Shown here: in pieces, positions 39,412 through 46,459 of the stretch
Position numbering within the stretch: the stretch's first letter is position 1
How the letters are laid out: the number at the start of each line of letters is the position of its first letter
Origin: UBA5189 sp040389445
GTDB lineage: Bacteria > Chloroflexota > Limnocylindria > Limnocylindrales > CSP1-4
Assembly: GCA_040389445.1 (NCBI GenBank)
Contig: JAZJZX010000014.1
Location: 186,001 to 250,000 of the forward strand
Direction: 5' to 3'
Length of the DNA stretch: 64,000 bases
Notes under the pieces: generated by a model
What the model was told of the DNA's origin: nothing
Database searches by the model: none
The model's input: only the letters and a program-made list of their open reading frames with translations
Program-made: the position numbers and the translations under genes

Positions 39412-39614
39412 GCCCGCCTCCGCCATTGGTCGCTCTGGGGGCAGTTGCTGAAGTGGCTCGTCCCGTCAGCGTTGAGCGGCGCCTTCTTGCCGTTCGGCGT
39501 GAGGCACCACAGGACCTCGGCACTGCACGAGCGGCAGCGGCCGATGTTGTCGGGCGTCCAGCCCTCGGGCACCGTCCAGCCGACGAAGGCCGGCACGTCC
39601 TCATCTGGGAACAT
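39408..39614 (-). CDS. Small zinc-ribbon protein
   Basis: 68 residues. CRSCSAEVLWCLTPNGKKAP then FSNCPQ form a C-x2-C plus C finger typical of small phage proteins that carry the phrase W-x-x-T-P-x-G-K-x-A-P. ATGA overlap with the upstream gene. Confidence 0.65.
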   Translation of the reverse strand: MFPDEDVPAFVGWTVPEGWTPDNIGRCRSCSAEVLWCLTPNGKKAPLNADGTSHFSNCPQSDQWRRRA

Positions 39615-40264
39615 CACGCATCGGCCCGGGGTCGCGTGGCGGTCACCTTGACGCCCTTTGCCGTGTCATCCATGGCGCCGGCATTGACCATGTCAACGAC
39701 TCGATCCATGACTTCGCGACCGATGTTGCGCAGCGGCGTGGGCGCGGGGCTCTCCTGCTCGTGCTGCCAGTCGAGATACGCCTTCACCAGTCCGGCGCGC
39801 GACGGCAGGATTGGCCCGAACCGACGCATGGTTCGCGCGAACTCCTCGACGTCGTGCGGCCGCAGGCTGAGCTTGACGCGCCCGTCGTTGCCCGGCTCGT
39901 CGATCTCGATGTGGGTCAGCTCGTGGTGGAGGACGGCGCGCCGCTGGTTCGCATCGAACAGATCCCAGAACGCCTGGCGGAACTGGATCACGAGCTCGTG
40001 GCCCCCGAGTACCAGCCAGAGCGGCGACGCCTTCGTGACCTTGGCGATCGTGTGCGGCTTGAGCTCCTCCTTTGCGGGATCGAACGGCCTTGTCTCGAAG
40101 ACGTAGGCGATGGCCAGGCCGGCGTCGCGGATGGCTGTCTGGATCGGCTCGAACTCGTCGAACGATGCGATGACATCGTCGGCAAGGTCCGCGACCTCCT
40201 GACTGACGACGAAGGGCTCGACGAGCGTGTCCGGGAACATCTCGGGCGTGAGCGGAAGTGCCAT
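39614..40264 (-). CDS. Putative phage metallopeptidase
   Basis: 216 residues with the zinc motif VLHHELTHIEID (HExxH form HELTH) in the middle, matching a group of phage metallopeptidases whose target is unknown. The start ATG is behind GGGAGG. It lies between the recombination genes and the zinc-finger proteins. Confidence 0.75.
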   Translation of the reverse strand: MALPLTPEMFPDTLVEPFVVSQEVADLADDVIASFDEFEPIQTAIRDAGLAIAYVFETRPFDPAKEELKPHTIAKVTKASPLWLVLGGHELVIQFRQAFWDLFDANQRRAVLHHELTHIEIDEPGNDGRVKLSLRPHDVEEFARTMRRFGPILPSRAGLVKAYLDWQHEQESPAPTPLRNIGREVMDRVVDMVNAGAMDDTAKGVKVTATRPRADA

Positions 40265-40277
40265 GTCGATCGCCTCC

Positions 40278-41372
40278 CTACAGTCCGGCTGCCGCGAGCT
40301 CGTCGCTCGTCAGGTCCTCAAGGAGCTGGGCGCGTTGCGCGTCAGAAAGCCGGCCGGCGGCGTCAGGAAAGAGCGTCTTGGCTCTCTCTTGCGCGAACGG
40401 GATCGAGATCTCGGCTCGGGCAAGAGCCTCACGCAGCTCCTCGCTCGTCAGAAACCCAATGGAGGACAACTCATGGGTCGCAGCTGCCTCCGTCCGCTCG
40501 ATCTCCGAAGGCGGCTCCTGGGGCGCTGTGGGCTGGCTGGCGGGATGATCCGCAGTCCCCAGGCGGGCTGCAAGCCGCGACGCCCGTGAGCGTCCCCGCG
40601 ACGCCGGCTCAGGGCGTTCCTCTGGCTCGTCCGGCCCGCCGAACTCGTCCTCGCGGACGAGGATGCTCCGGATCTCCGGGCGGACGGGGAGGACCTTTGC
40701 GATCCGCTTGATGATCGTCTTCTTGGCCATCTCGTCCCAGTCCGTCGCCCAAGGCGAAAACGCGCTGCCGCGGCCGCGCTTCTGGATCCGCTCGATGCCG
40801 GCACGGTCCTCGACGTCTGGGATCGATGACCCGTTCTTGAGCCGGGCGATCGCATAGACATGCGTGGTCGCCTTCTCGGATCGACCAGGCAAGAGGTTCG
40901 GAATATGGTGGACCGCGGCCTCGGTGCCCAGCTCATAGCTGAAGTCGTCGCCCTCCTTGACGACGCGGGCTTCCAGCGAGACCACATCACTGGGGGGCTT
41001 CGTAACCAGGCGGATGACGCCCCGGTAGTCGGGGATCAACTGGGCTCGCTTCTCGTAGCGCGGGCTCTGCCGGGTCCCGACGTTGACCTTGTACGGAACC
41101 AGGTGGGCGCCGCCCGCGGCTCCGGTCGGCTCAAGGCCCTGCTGCGCCGCCTCAAAGACCGACAGGACGACCGACTCGGGCGTGCACTCCAGGAGGTCGG
41201 GGTTTTTGGCGAGGGCCTGGATGACCACGCGCCGGAATCGAGCGGCCGCCTGGGCGTCGGGCAGGAGCTCGACGAGCGACGTGGCCCGCTGGTCGAGCAG
41301 TGCGATCGCGGGGCTGGTCTCGACGCGGTCGACGACGGTGGTTAGGGCGCGCTCGGGCGAGGTGGCGGTCAT
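40278..41372 (-). CDS. recT: RecT-family single-strand annealing recombinase
   Basis: 364 residues. AKNPDLLECTPESVVLSVFE, EAAQQGLEPTGAAGGAHLVP, AQLIPDYRGVIRLV, VVKEGDDFSYELG and DEMAKKTIIKRIAKVLP are the RecT/RedB signatures. The C-terminal 100 residues are a variable tail with a three-helix region. With the YqaJ exonuclease encoded upstream it forms a Red-like recombination pair. Confidence 0.93.
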   Translation of the reverse strand: MTATSPERALTTVVDRVETSPAIALLDQRATSLVELLPDAQAAARFRRVVIQALAKNPDLLECTPESVVLSVFEAAQQGLEPTGAAGGAHLVPYKVNVGTRQSPRYEKRAQLIPDYRGVIRLVTKPPSDVVSLEARVVKEGDDFSYELGTEAAVHHIPNLLPGRSEKATTHVYAIARLKNGSSIPDVEDRAGIERIQKRGRGSAFSPWATDWDEMAKKTIIKRIAKVLPVRPEIRSILVREDEFGGPDEPEERPEPASRGRSRASRLAARLGTADHPASQPTAPQEPPSEIERTEAAATHELSSIGFLTSEELREALARAEISIPFAQERAKTLFPDAAGRLSDAQRAQLLEDLTSDELAAAGL

Positions 41373-41821
41373 GCAGCAGCACTCCTCTCGTGGTAGGCGG
41401 CGCGAGCCCGGGCTGCGCCACAGGCTCGGCACTGGCGGGTGCCATTCGGGCGGTAGTGGGTGTTTTCTACGTCGAACGGGTGCCCGTTCACGCAGTGCTG
41501 CTGGCGCGACCGCTGCACCCATGGCGAGTCGCCACGCAAGGTGTTCACTCGCTGCGTCACTGGCTCCAGATGCGCGGGGTTGCAGCAGCGTCGGTTGCGG
41601 CAAAGGTGGTCGATCGTCAGGCCGCCGGGGATTGGGCCGCGCATCGCTTCGTAGCCGACGCGATGCGCAGGGCGCTTCTTCGATCTTCCACCGCCCGACC
41701 GGAGTTCGGCGTAGCCCTGAGGGTCGACCCAGCCAGTCCATGGCCAGCAAGCATCCGGCCCACCCGATCGGTCGACCTTGGCCCAGAGTCGCTCCGCGAT
41801 TGGCGTGCGTGGTCGGCTCAT
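41369..41821 (-). CDS. HNH endonuclease between the recombination genes
   Basis: 150 residues. GPDACWPWTGWVDPQGYAEL, then RPAHRVGYEAMRGPIPGGL and TIDHLCRNRRCCNPAHLEPV form an HNH_3 core. A C-terminal finger reads CVNGHPFDVENTHYRPNGTR and CRAC. Free-standing HNH genes of this type are often mobile. It overlaps both recT and the exonuclease gene. Confidence 0.9.
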   Translation of the reverse strand: MSRPRTPIAERLWAKVDRSGGPDACWPWTGWVDPQGYAELRSGGGRSKKRPAHRVGYEAMRGPIPGGLTIDHLCRNRRCCNPAHLEPVTQRVNTLRGDSPWVQRSRQQHCVNGHPFDVENTHYRPNGTRQCRACGAARARAAYHERSAAA

Positions 41822-42813
41822 TCGGCGCCCTCCCACTTCGGGGGGCCAAACCGGGGGGCACTCTCGCGGAGGTGCGTGTTCTCGGCGACGATGCCCTCGA
41901 TGCGTTCGACATCGAATGAATCGGCCTCGAGGAGACCGCGGTATGCGCCGGCGACGGCCTCCCAGTCGATGACTTCACGCGGCTTCGTCGGGCGCCACGT
42001 GATCTCCCCCACGCCTGCGGCGGTGATCCGCTCGGCGCCCGCGGCGAGCATCGCGGCCTTGATTCGCGCTTCGAGCTCGGCCCGCTCGGCCTCGCTGGCG
42101 GCCTGCTCGCCGCGAACCTTGCGGAGGATCCGCATGGCCTGGTTCGCGACCTCATCGGCCTCGACGGTCACGAGCTCCGTGCCTCGGGGATAGAGGGCCG
42201 CCAGGGCGCGGGCCGTAGCCTCGGAACCATCGACGTCCGGCTCGGTGCGCGACACGACGTGCTCCCAGAACACGGCCTCCCGCTCGATGATCGCGGCCTC
42301 AGCCACCGCCTCGCGGCGGATCGTGTAGATCGCCACGGCCAGCGCACCTGGCTTCAGCAGGACGACGTCGCCCTCGGGCTCGTCGAGGACCGCGAGCTGG
42401 TGGAGGACCTGGACCAGGACATGGTCGGGAACCTCGTCGGTCCCGGGCTCGCCGTACCCGGTTGCCCGGGCTGAGAACTTGAGCTCGACTGGCCGTCGCC
42501 CCGCACGGCGATCGATGCTGGCCAGCATCCAGGTGTGCTCCGGGTGCTGGCGGAGGTTGTTGGCCCGCCGGACCTTCACGCCGGTCGCCTCCGTATACAT
42601 CGCGGCGATCAGGGGCTCGAGTGCCGACCCGATTCGCATCGACGGCGTCTCCGCGACAGGCGGGACCAAGCCGAGCTTCTCCGCCCAGAGCCCGATGGGG
42701 CTTTGCCACTCCGACAGGCCGATTGCCGCCGCCGCCTCCGATGCGCCGATGCCATGTTTGCGCGCCTCGAGCCACTCCGGGGTGCGCTGTCGGACAGGGA
42801 GCGAGATCGTCAT
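41818..42813 (-). CDS. YqaJ-family viral recombination exonuclease
   Basis: 331 residues. RTPEWLEARKHGIGASEAAA, then IGLSEWQSPIGLWAEK, EPLIAAMYTEATG and the nuclease motif VELKFSARATGYGEPGTDEV with PDHVLVQVLHQLAV are the YqaJ/lambda-exonuclease signatures. It should resect double strands for RecT. ATG 42813 overlaps the upstream stop. Confidence 0.92.
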   Translation of the reverse strand: MTISLPVRQRTPEWLEARKHGIGASEAAAAIGLSEWQSPIGLWAEKLGLVPPVAETPSMRIGSALEPLIAAMYTEATGVKVRRANNLRQHPEHTWMLASIDRRAGRRPVELKFSARATGYGEPGTDEVPDHVLVQVLHQLAVLDEPEGDVVLLKPGALAVAIYTIRREAVAEAAIIEREAVFWEHVVSRTEPDVDGSEATARALAALYPRGTELVTVEADEVANQAMRILRKVRGEQAASEAERAELEARIKAAMLAAGAERITAAGVGEITWRPTKPREVIDWEAVAGAYRGLLEADSFDVERIEGIVAENTHLRESAPRFGPPKWEGAE

Positions 42814-43028
42814 CAGCTGACCACCACCGTCTCCGCCGACTCGAGGTCGATCTCGATCTCGGCGACCTGGACCACGGAGCACTCGGGAATGACGACGATT
42901 GGATACTCGCCGGCCTCCCACCCGCGGAGGTGCTCGCGGAGGTGCGCCACCATCTGCTCGCTCAGCTTCTCGGTCGTCGTCAGGAGGGCACGACCGTCGG
43001 GGCGAACGACGAGCTGGAACCTCGTCAT
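42813..43028 (-). CDS. Small hypothetical protein
   Basis: 71 residues from ATG 43028. Beta strands TRFQLVVRPDGRALLTT and PIVVIPECSVVQVAEIEIDL around a helix EKLSEQMVAHLREHLRGW. No family recognised; possibly a small partner of the recombination enzymes by position. Confidence 0.55.
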   Translation of the reverse strand: MTRFQLVVRPDGRALLTTTEKLSEQMVAHLREHLRGWEAGEYPIVVIPECSVVQVAEIEIDLESAETVVVS

Positions 43029-43273
43029 CAGCGATCGCCGTTCTGGCCGCGAAGCTCGGCCTCGGTCGAGCCCGTGAGGATCAGGCACGAGCCGCACGCC
43101 TGGCCGCGGTCAACGGCCTCGATTGGTCCGACGATGCCCCAGGACGCCGCCCAGTAGCTGATCCCGCAGAGAGCGCGCACCCCGCGGAAGGCGTGCGCCA
43201 GGCCGCTCACCGGCGCGCGGTACCAGGTTGCAGGCCGCTCCGCCGTCATGGTGTGGGATCCGCTGATCGTCAT
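43028..43273 (-). CDS. Small zinc-binding hypothetical protein
   Basis: 81 residues; ATG 43273 follows AGGAGG, the strongest ribosome site in this operon. Two Cys pairs are ALCGIS and GQACGSCLIL. Marks a new translation start after the hairpin at 43301-43332. Confidence 0.6.
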   Translation of the reverse strand: MTISGSHTMTAERPATWYRAPVSGLAHAFRGVRALCGISYWAASWGIVGPIEAVDRGQACGSCLILTGSTEAELRGQNGDR

Positions 43274-43300
43274 CGTTCCTCCTGTGCCGTTGTGGTGTTG

Positions 43301-43332
43301 CAGGGCGGCCGGCCTCCACACCGGCCGCCCTG
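43301..43332. terminator. Perfect 12-bp GC-rich hairpin in the early operon
   Basis: CAGGGCGGCCGG (43301-43312) and CCGGCCGCCCTG (43321-43332) form a perfect stem with an 8-base loop. There is no T-run on either side. It lies in the only sizeable gap (67 bases) of the 43-45 kb early genes and may be a weak terminator or RNA-processing site. Confidence 0.6.
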
Positions 43333-43340
43333 CTGCTTGG

Positions 43341-43571
43341 TCAGGCCCCGCCCGCGTCCGCGGCTGTGTGGGACCTCGTGGATTGCTGCGTGCCCGGGTT
43401 GAGCCAGCGGATCGCGGACCCACAGGCGTGCCTGGCCACGAGCGACTCGACATCGGCGGCTTGCCGCACGGCCATCTCGACTCCACCCGGGAGCGCGACG
43501 ATCCATGCGCGCCGGAGGTCGCTCCAGGTCACCGTGATCACCGGCATCGAGCGCTCGGAGGGAAGTGCCAT
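43341..43571 (-). CDS. Small hypothetical protein
   Basis: 76 residues from ATG 43571 overlapping the upstream stop (an ATG three codons on is an alternative). Two-strand pattern MPVITVTWSDLRRAWIVALP followed by VRQAADVESLVARHACG. No family recognised. Confidence 0.5.
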   Translation of the reverse strand: MALPSERSMPVITVTWSDLRRAWIVALPGGVEMAVRQAADVESLVARHACGSAIRWLNPGTQQSTRSHTAADAGGA

Positions 43572-43720
43572 CAGCGCCATCCCTTCCGGACCGTGTATCG
43601 CTCGCAGCCCGGTCGGCGGCACAACGCGATGCGCACGAAGCCGAGGCGACGGGTCTCGGTAGCGTCGTCGTGGAAACCCGCGAGGCACGCGATGCGGCCG
43701 AGCCAGGTCAGGAGCGTCAT
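43571..43720 (-). CDS. Small hypothetical protein with Cys-rich end
   Basis: 49 residues, MTLLTWLGRIACLAGFHDDA at the start and LCRRPGCERYTV at the end, a pattern like short phage proteins with C-x4-H and C-x4-C sites. Overlaps both neighbours by 4 bases. Confidence 0.45.
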   Translation of the reverse strand: MTLLTWLGRIACLAGFHDDATETRRLGFVRIALCRRPGCERYTVRKGWR

Positions 43721-43854
43721 GCCGCACCTCCGGTCAGGACGTACACCAGCGCCAGCCAAAGGCCGACCACCGTCGCGAGCGCAGGCAGGAGCATCCAGGC
43801 GAGCGATTCGCTGCGTGACCGTCGCGGACGGGAGACGTGCCGGCGATCGGTCAT
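43717..43854 (-). CDS. Small single-helix membrane protein
   Basis: 45 residues. Basic N-terminus (MTDRRHVSRPRRSRSES) and one membrane segment (AWMLLPALATVVGLWLALVY). ATGA overlaps at both ends. No family. Confidence 0.5.
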   Translation of the reverse strand: MTDRRHVSRPRRSRSESLAWMLLPALATVVGLWLALVYVLTGGAA

Positions 43855-44474
43855 GCGACCAACTCCCCGAGTTCGGCGTCAACGAAGGGCTGGACCAGGA
43901 TCGCGTACTGCTCGGGCGTGATGAGGTCGCGGACCACGATGGTCAAGGCGGCGTCCGGAGCGGCGGCCGGAGCGGCGGCCCGAGCGGCCCGAGCGGCGTC
44001 CCGAGCGGCGTACCAAGCGGCGTCCCGAGCGGCGTCCCGAGCGGCGTACCGAGCGGCGGCCCAAGCGGCGGCCCGAGCGGCGGCCCGAGCGGCGGCCAAC
44101 CGCCGTACCTGCTCAGGCGTGAGCTTGGCGAGGGCTTCGAGGAAGGCCGCCACGGCCTCACCGTTCGGGCCGAAGGCCATGTGGGATGGCAGCTCCTCGA
44201 CGACCCGGAGGGCACGGCAGGCCCGCTTGTTCGTGAGGTTGCTGGCCCGGAGGGTGCGCCCGACCGGCTCGACCCGGAACAAGCGGCAGGGCCATTCGAA
44301 CCCGGTGCAGTCGGCTGGCTCCACGCTCACCGAGAGGTAGGTGGACGCCTCGTCCTTGACCATCGTGGCCGGGTGCCGGATGACCTCACCCGAGACGAGC
44401 GCGGCGGCGTAGTCCACCGTCCCGGTGCGGAAGTCCGTCCCATCCGGACGGGTGCACTTGAAGTACGCGGTCAT
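43851..44474 (-). CDS. Protein with Ala-Arg helical repeats
   Basis: 207 residues. The N-terminal 100 (YFKCTRPDGTDFRTGTVDYA, ECHEpad-like CTGFEWPCRLFRVEP) resemble phage proteins of unknown role. The centre is a low-complexity run of AARAAAW/AARYAARDAA units, about 50 residues, predicted as one long helix with Arg and Asp faces. The end ITPEQYAILVQPFVDAELGE is a conserved-looking helix. Encoding DNA is (GGC/GCC)-rich repetitive. Confidence 0.65.
   Translation of the reverse strand: MTAYFKCTRPDGTDFRTGTVDYAAALVSGEVIRHPATMVKDEASTYLSVSVEPADCTGFEWPCRLFRVEPVGRTLRASNLTNKRACRALRVVEELPSHMAFGPNGEAVAAFLEALAKLTPEQVRRLAAARAAARAAAWAAARYAARDAARDAAWYAARDAARAARAAAPAAAPDAALTIVVRDLITPEQYAILVQPFVDAELGELVA
43955..44098. 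repeat. GC-rich GAGCGGCG-unit repeat
   Basis: Repeats of GAGCGGCGxxCC units (12-21 bases) encode the Ala-Arg-rich helix of the overlapping gene. Likely to vary in copy number by slippage. Confidence 0.7.
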
Positions 44475-44590
44475 CGGGTGAGCCTCTCGACGAGGGCGAT
44501 CACCGCGTCGGCGAGCAGCGTTGCGATGGCCAGCGCGACGATCGTGCTGAGAACCATCGCCGCGAGGGCAACGAGGCAGGAGCGGTTCAT
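44471..44590 (-). CDS. Small single-helix membrane protein
   Basis: 39 residues, almost entirely one membrane helix (CLVALAAMVLSTIVALAIAT). ATGA overlap with both neighbours. No family. Confidence 0.5.
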   Translation of the reverse strand: MNRSCLVALAAMVLSTIVALAIATLLADAVIALVERLTR

Positions 44591-44901
44591 GCTGCACGTC
44601 CCCCGTCCGGGCCTTCGATTGCGGCCGCCAGGCGGCGGAATTCGGCCCTCTCGGCGATCGCTCGGTGGCCCAGCTTTCCGGCTTCGTTCACGACGGCCTG
44701 GCGCGAGCCCGCTGCAGCAGCCATGACGATCCGATTGACGGCAGCCACGACCTCGTCGACGAAGGCGACACCCTCGATGCACGGGGCCAGGGCGTCGTTG
44801 ACTTCGAGGACGACGCGCGTCGGGACACCACGAGAGCCACGGAGGCGACCGGGAACGGCCCGAGACGGGCCGACGAGGGTGAGGGCGGCCGCTGGGGCCA
44901 T
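44587..44901 (-). CDS. Hypothetical phage protein
   Basis: 104 residues from ATG 44901. Helical (EVNDALAPCIEGVAFVDEVV, then AAVNRIVMAAAAGSRQAVVN). It is the second gene after the early promoter. No family recognised. Confidence 0.5.
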   Translation of the reverse strand: MAPAAALTLVGPSRAVPGRLRGSRGVPTRVVLEVNDALAPCIEGVAFVDEVVAAVNRIVMAAAAGSRQAVVNEAGKLGHRAIAERAEFRRLAAAIEGPDGGRAA

Positions 44902-45116
44902 CAGGCCACCTGTTCCGGCACGGACACGTCTACGGTTGGGATAGTGCCGAACGTTGCCAACGCCGCGAGATAGCGATCTGCGGCCTTTGTCGTCACACGG
45001 CGGGAGTTCTCCCATCGTGAAAGCGTCGAGCCGGATACCCCAATCCGCTCGGCGAGCGCGCCTGCTGGCACGTCCATCGCGATCCGCTTGAGCGTCAGGT
45101 CCTTGCCGGTGTTCAT
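44901..45116 (-). CDS. Cro-like XRE regulator
   Basis: 71 residues. LTLKRIAMDVPAGALAERIG and VSGSTLSRWENSRRVTTKAA form an XRE helix-turn-helix. It is the first gene of the leftward early operon, facing the repressor, which is the Cro position. ATG 45116 is 8 bases after the -10 box. Confidence 0.8.
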   Translation of the reverse strand: MNTGKDLTLKRIAMDVPAGALAERIGVSGSTLSRWENSRRVTTKAADRYLAALATFGTIPTVDVSVPEQVA

Positions 45117-45124
45117 GGCAACGG

Positions 45125-45154
45125 ACAGTAGGGCATATCCAGGCACGTTGTCAA
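45125..45154 (-). promoter_or_regulatory. Leftward early promoter
   Basis: Minus-strand TTGACA (45154-45149) and TACTGT (45130-45125), 18-base spacer. The start point would fall 1-3 bases before the ATG of the Cro-like gene, giving a near-leaderless message. Confidence 0.65.
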
Positions 45155-45171
45155 GCGTTTTCGTTAGAAAG

Positions 45172-45202
45172 TTGACGCAATCGGCAACGTCGGTGCTACG
45201 GT
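45172..45202 (+). promoter_or_regulatory. Rightward repressor promoter
   Basis: TTGACG (45172-45177) and TACGGT (45197-45202), spacer 19 (18 if CTACGG is used). The start point falls at about 45209-45210, on the ATG of the repressor, so the message is leaderless. The interval between the two promoters contains GTTGTCAA, GTTGACGCAA and GGCAACG, plausible shared operator parts. Confidence 0.55.
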
Positions 45203-45209
45203 GCTCGCG

Positions 45210-45626
45210 ATGGCTCGAAAAGCAAAGCCCGCAATGGCCGCCTGGATCGCCACTGAGCGACACCGGATGCAGCTCAAACCGCACGACCTCGTCGCTCGTC
45301 TACGGGCGCAGGGCGTCGATGTGGTTGAGCAGACGATTCGAGTCTGGGAATCCTATGCCGGGCGATCGCCGAGCCCGGACAACATTGAGGCGCTCGAGCG
45401 GATCTTCGGTAGCCAGGCACCGGCTGCTGCCGAGGGCATGGATGCCGCCGCGATCGTCGCCGCTATCGATCGCTTGGCGGCCGCGGTGGAAGCGCAGACG
45501 CGACAGCAGGTGTCAGGGATGACGGCGCTCGGCGAGTCACTGGGTGTGGTTCTGGCGCGCCTCGGAGGGCTGCCCGAACAAATGCCAGACGAACAAGCCG
45601 ACCAGCGTCAGGGGGTGGGTCGATGA
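45210..45626 (+). CDS. Phage repressor, XRE-type
   Basis: 138 residues. MAAWIATERHRMQLKPHDLV, then ARLRAQGVDVVEQTIRVWE and IEALERIFGS form an XRE DNA-binding domain; the rest is a helical, Gln-rich oligomerisation-like part. It is transcribed away from the Cro-like gene, the standard CI position. ATG 45210 coincides with the predicted transcription start; GTG 45201 would precede it. Confidence 0.75.
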   Translation: MARKAKPAMAAWIATERHRMQLKPHDLVARLRAQGVDVVEQTIRVWESYAGRSPSPDNIEALERIFGSQAPAAAEGMDAAAIVAAIDRLAAAVEAQTRQQVSGMTALGESLGVVLARLGGLPEQMPDEQADQRQGVGR

Positions 45627-45766
45627 CCTCGGGCTCAGGAACAGACACGGCGACACCTCGGGACTCTCACGACCGCCAGAACCGCCCCGATCGCCTGGGC
45701 GAGCCGTCTCCGGCGGCTCATCGTCAGACAGCGCGATGTCACCTCGGGTGGCACGGGCGACCATGA
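45623..45766 (+). CDS. Short open frame after the repressor
   Basis: 47 residues; its ATG overlaps the repressor stop as ATGA. Composition is polar and low in hydrophobics, and no family is recognised. Listed because of the overlap only. Confidence 0.25.
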   Translation: MTSGSGTDTATPRDSHDRQNRPDRLGEPSPAAHRQTARCHLGWHGRP

Positions 45767-45810
45767 CGCGCGGCACTCACCGGCCGCTTATCTGAGAAGA
45801 GGGGGAGCGA

Positions 45811-46287
45811 ATGAAGACACTGCTCGTGCTCGCGATGCTGGTCGGTGCATGCAGCAGCGGCGGCCGCGCTGCGACTGACAGACCCGCTGACCCGACGGAG
45901 CGCCCGACGCCCGAGCCACCGGCATACACACTCCCGCCGAACTTCGGTGTTGTCGCATTCGGGCTCGACTATGACCCCGACACGCTCGAGATCATCAAGC
46001 CAACGGAACGTTTCAAGGCCACGTACCCAGCCATCGCCTATTCGGCATCGCTCACGGAGGGGGCCGGCGCGGCGAAGCTCCGACTGGTTGTTGCATCCGT
46101 CAGCGCCTCAGGGTCCGAGCGAGTGCTCATTGACGAGGACGTCGCGGTTTCCAACCCGGCAGCCGACACGTTCGCCAACAAGGTCGACCTGGCTTCGATC
46201 CTCGACAACAAACCGGGGACGTATGTGATGCGGTTCCTCCGCGACGCCACCGTGCTCGCCGAGGGCACGTTCACCCTCGTGAAATAG
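45811..46287 (+). CDS. Lipoprotein next to the repressor
   Basis: 158 residues; ATG follows GAGGGGGAG. MKTLLVLAMLVGACSSGG is a lipoprotein signal with the lipobox ending at Cys14, followed by a Pro/Thr-rich linker and an immunoglobulin-like beta domain (VAFGLDYDPDTLEIIKPTER, TYVMRFLRDATVLAEGTF). Likely surface-exposed on the lysogen. Position beside the repressor suggests lysogenic expression and perhaps superinfection exclusion, which is inference. Confidence 0.75.
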   Translation: MKTLLVLAMLVGACSSGGRAATDRPADPTERPTPEPPAYTLPPNFGVVAFGLDYDPDTLEIIKPTERFKATYPAIAYSASLTEGAGAAKLRLVVASVSASGSERVLIDEDVAVSNPAADTFANKVDLASILDNKPGTYVMRFLRDATVLAEGTFTLVK

Positions 46288-46459
46288 CCTCCGGCACCGT
46301 CAGATCCTGAGACTCCGTCTGCGCGGTCGCCTCGTTCGCGGCCCGCAGCGCCGCGTTCTCCGCGCGCATGTCGGCCAGCTCGTTCTCCAGCGCCTCGATC
46401 TGGAGCTGCTTTGCGCCGAGCGAGGCGAGGATGTCGGTGAGGCTGAGGTTGAGGGTCAC
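46271..46459 (-). CDS. Coiled-coil small protein at the end of the late operon
   Basis: 62 residues from a GTG overlapping the tail-fibre stop as GTGA. A leucine-zipper-like stretch, LGAKQLQIEALENELADMRA, continues ENAALRAANEA. It converges on and overlaps the lipoprotein gene by 17 bases. Confidence 0.6.
   Translation of the reverse strand: MTLNLSLTDILASLGAKQLQIEALENELADMRAENAALRAANEATAQTESQDLTVPEAISRG

Noticed and set aside
45537..45776. Minus-strand 79-residue open frame opposite the repressor
   Set aside because: Overlaps the repressor gene and its downstream frame, has no ribosome site and no protein-like motif.
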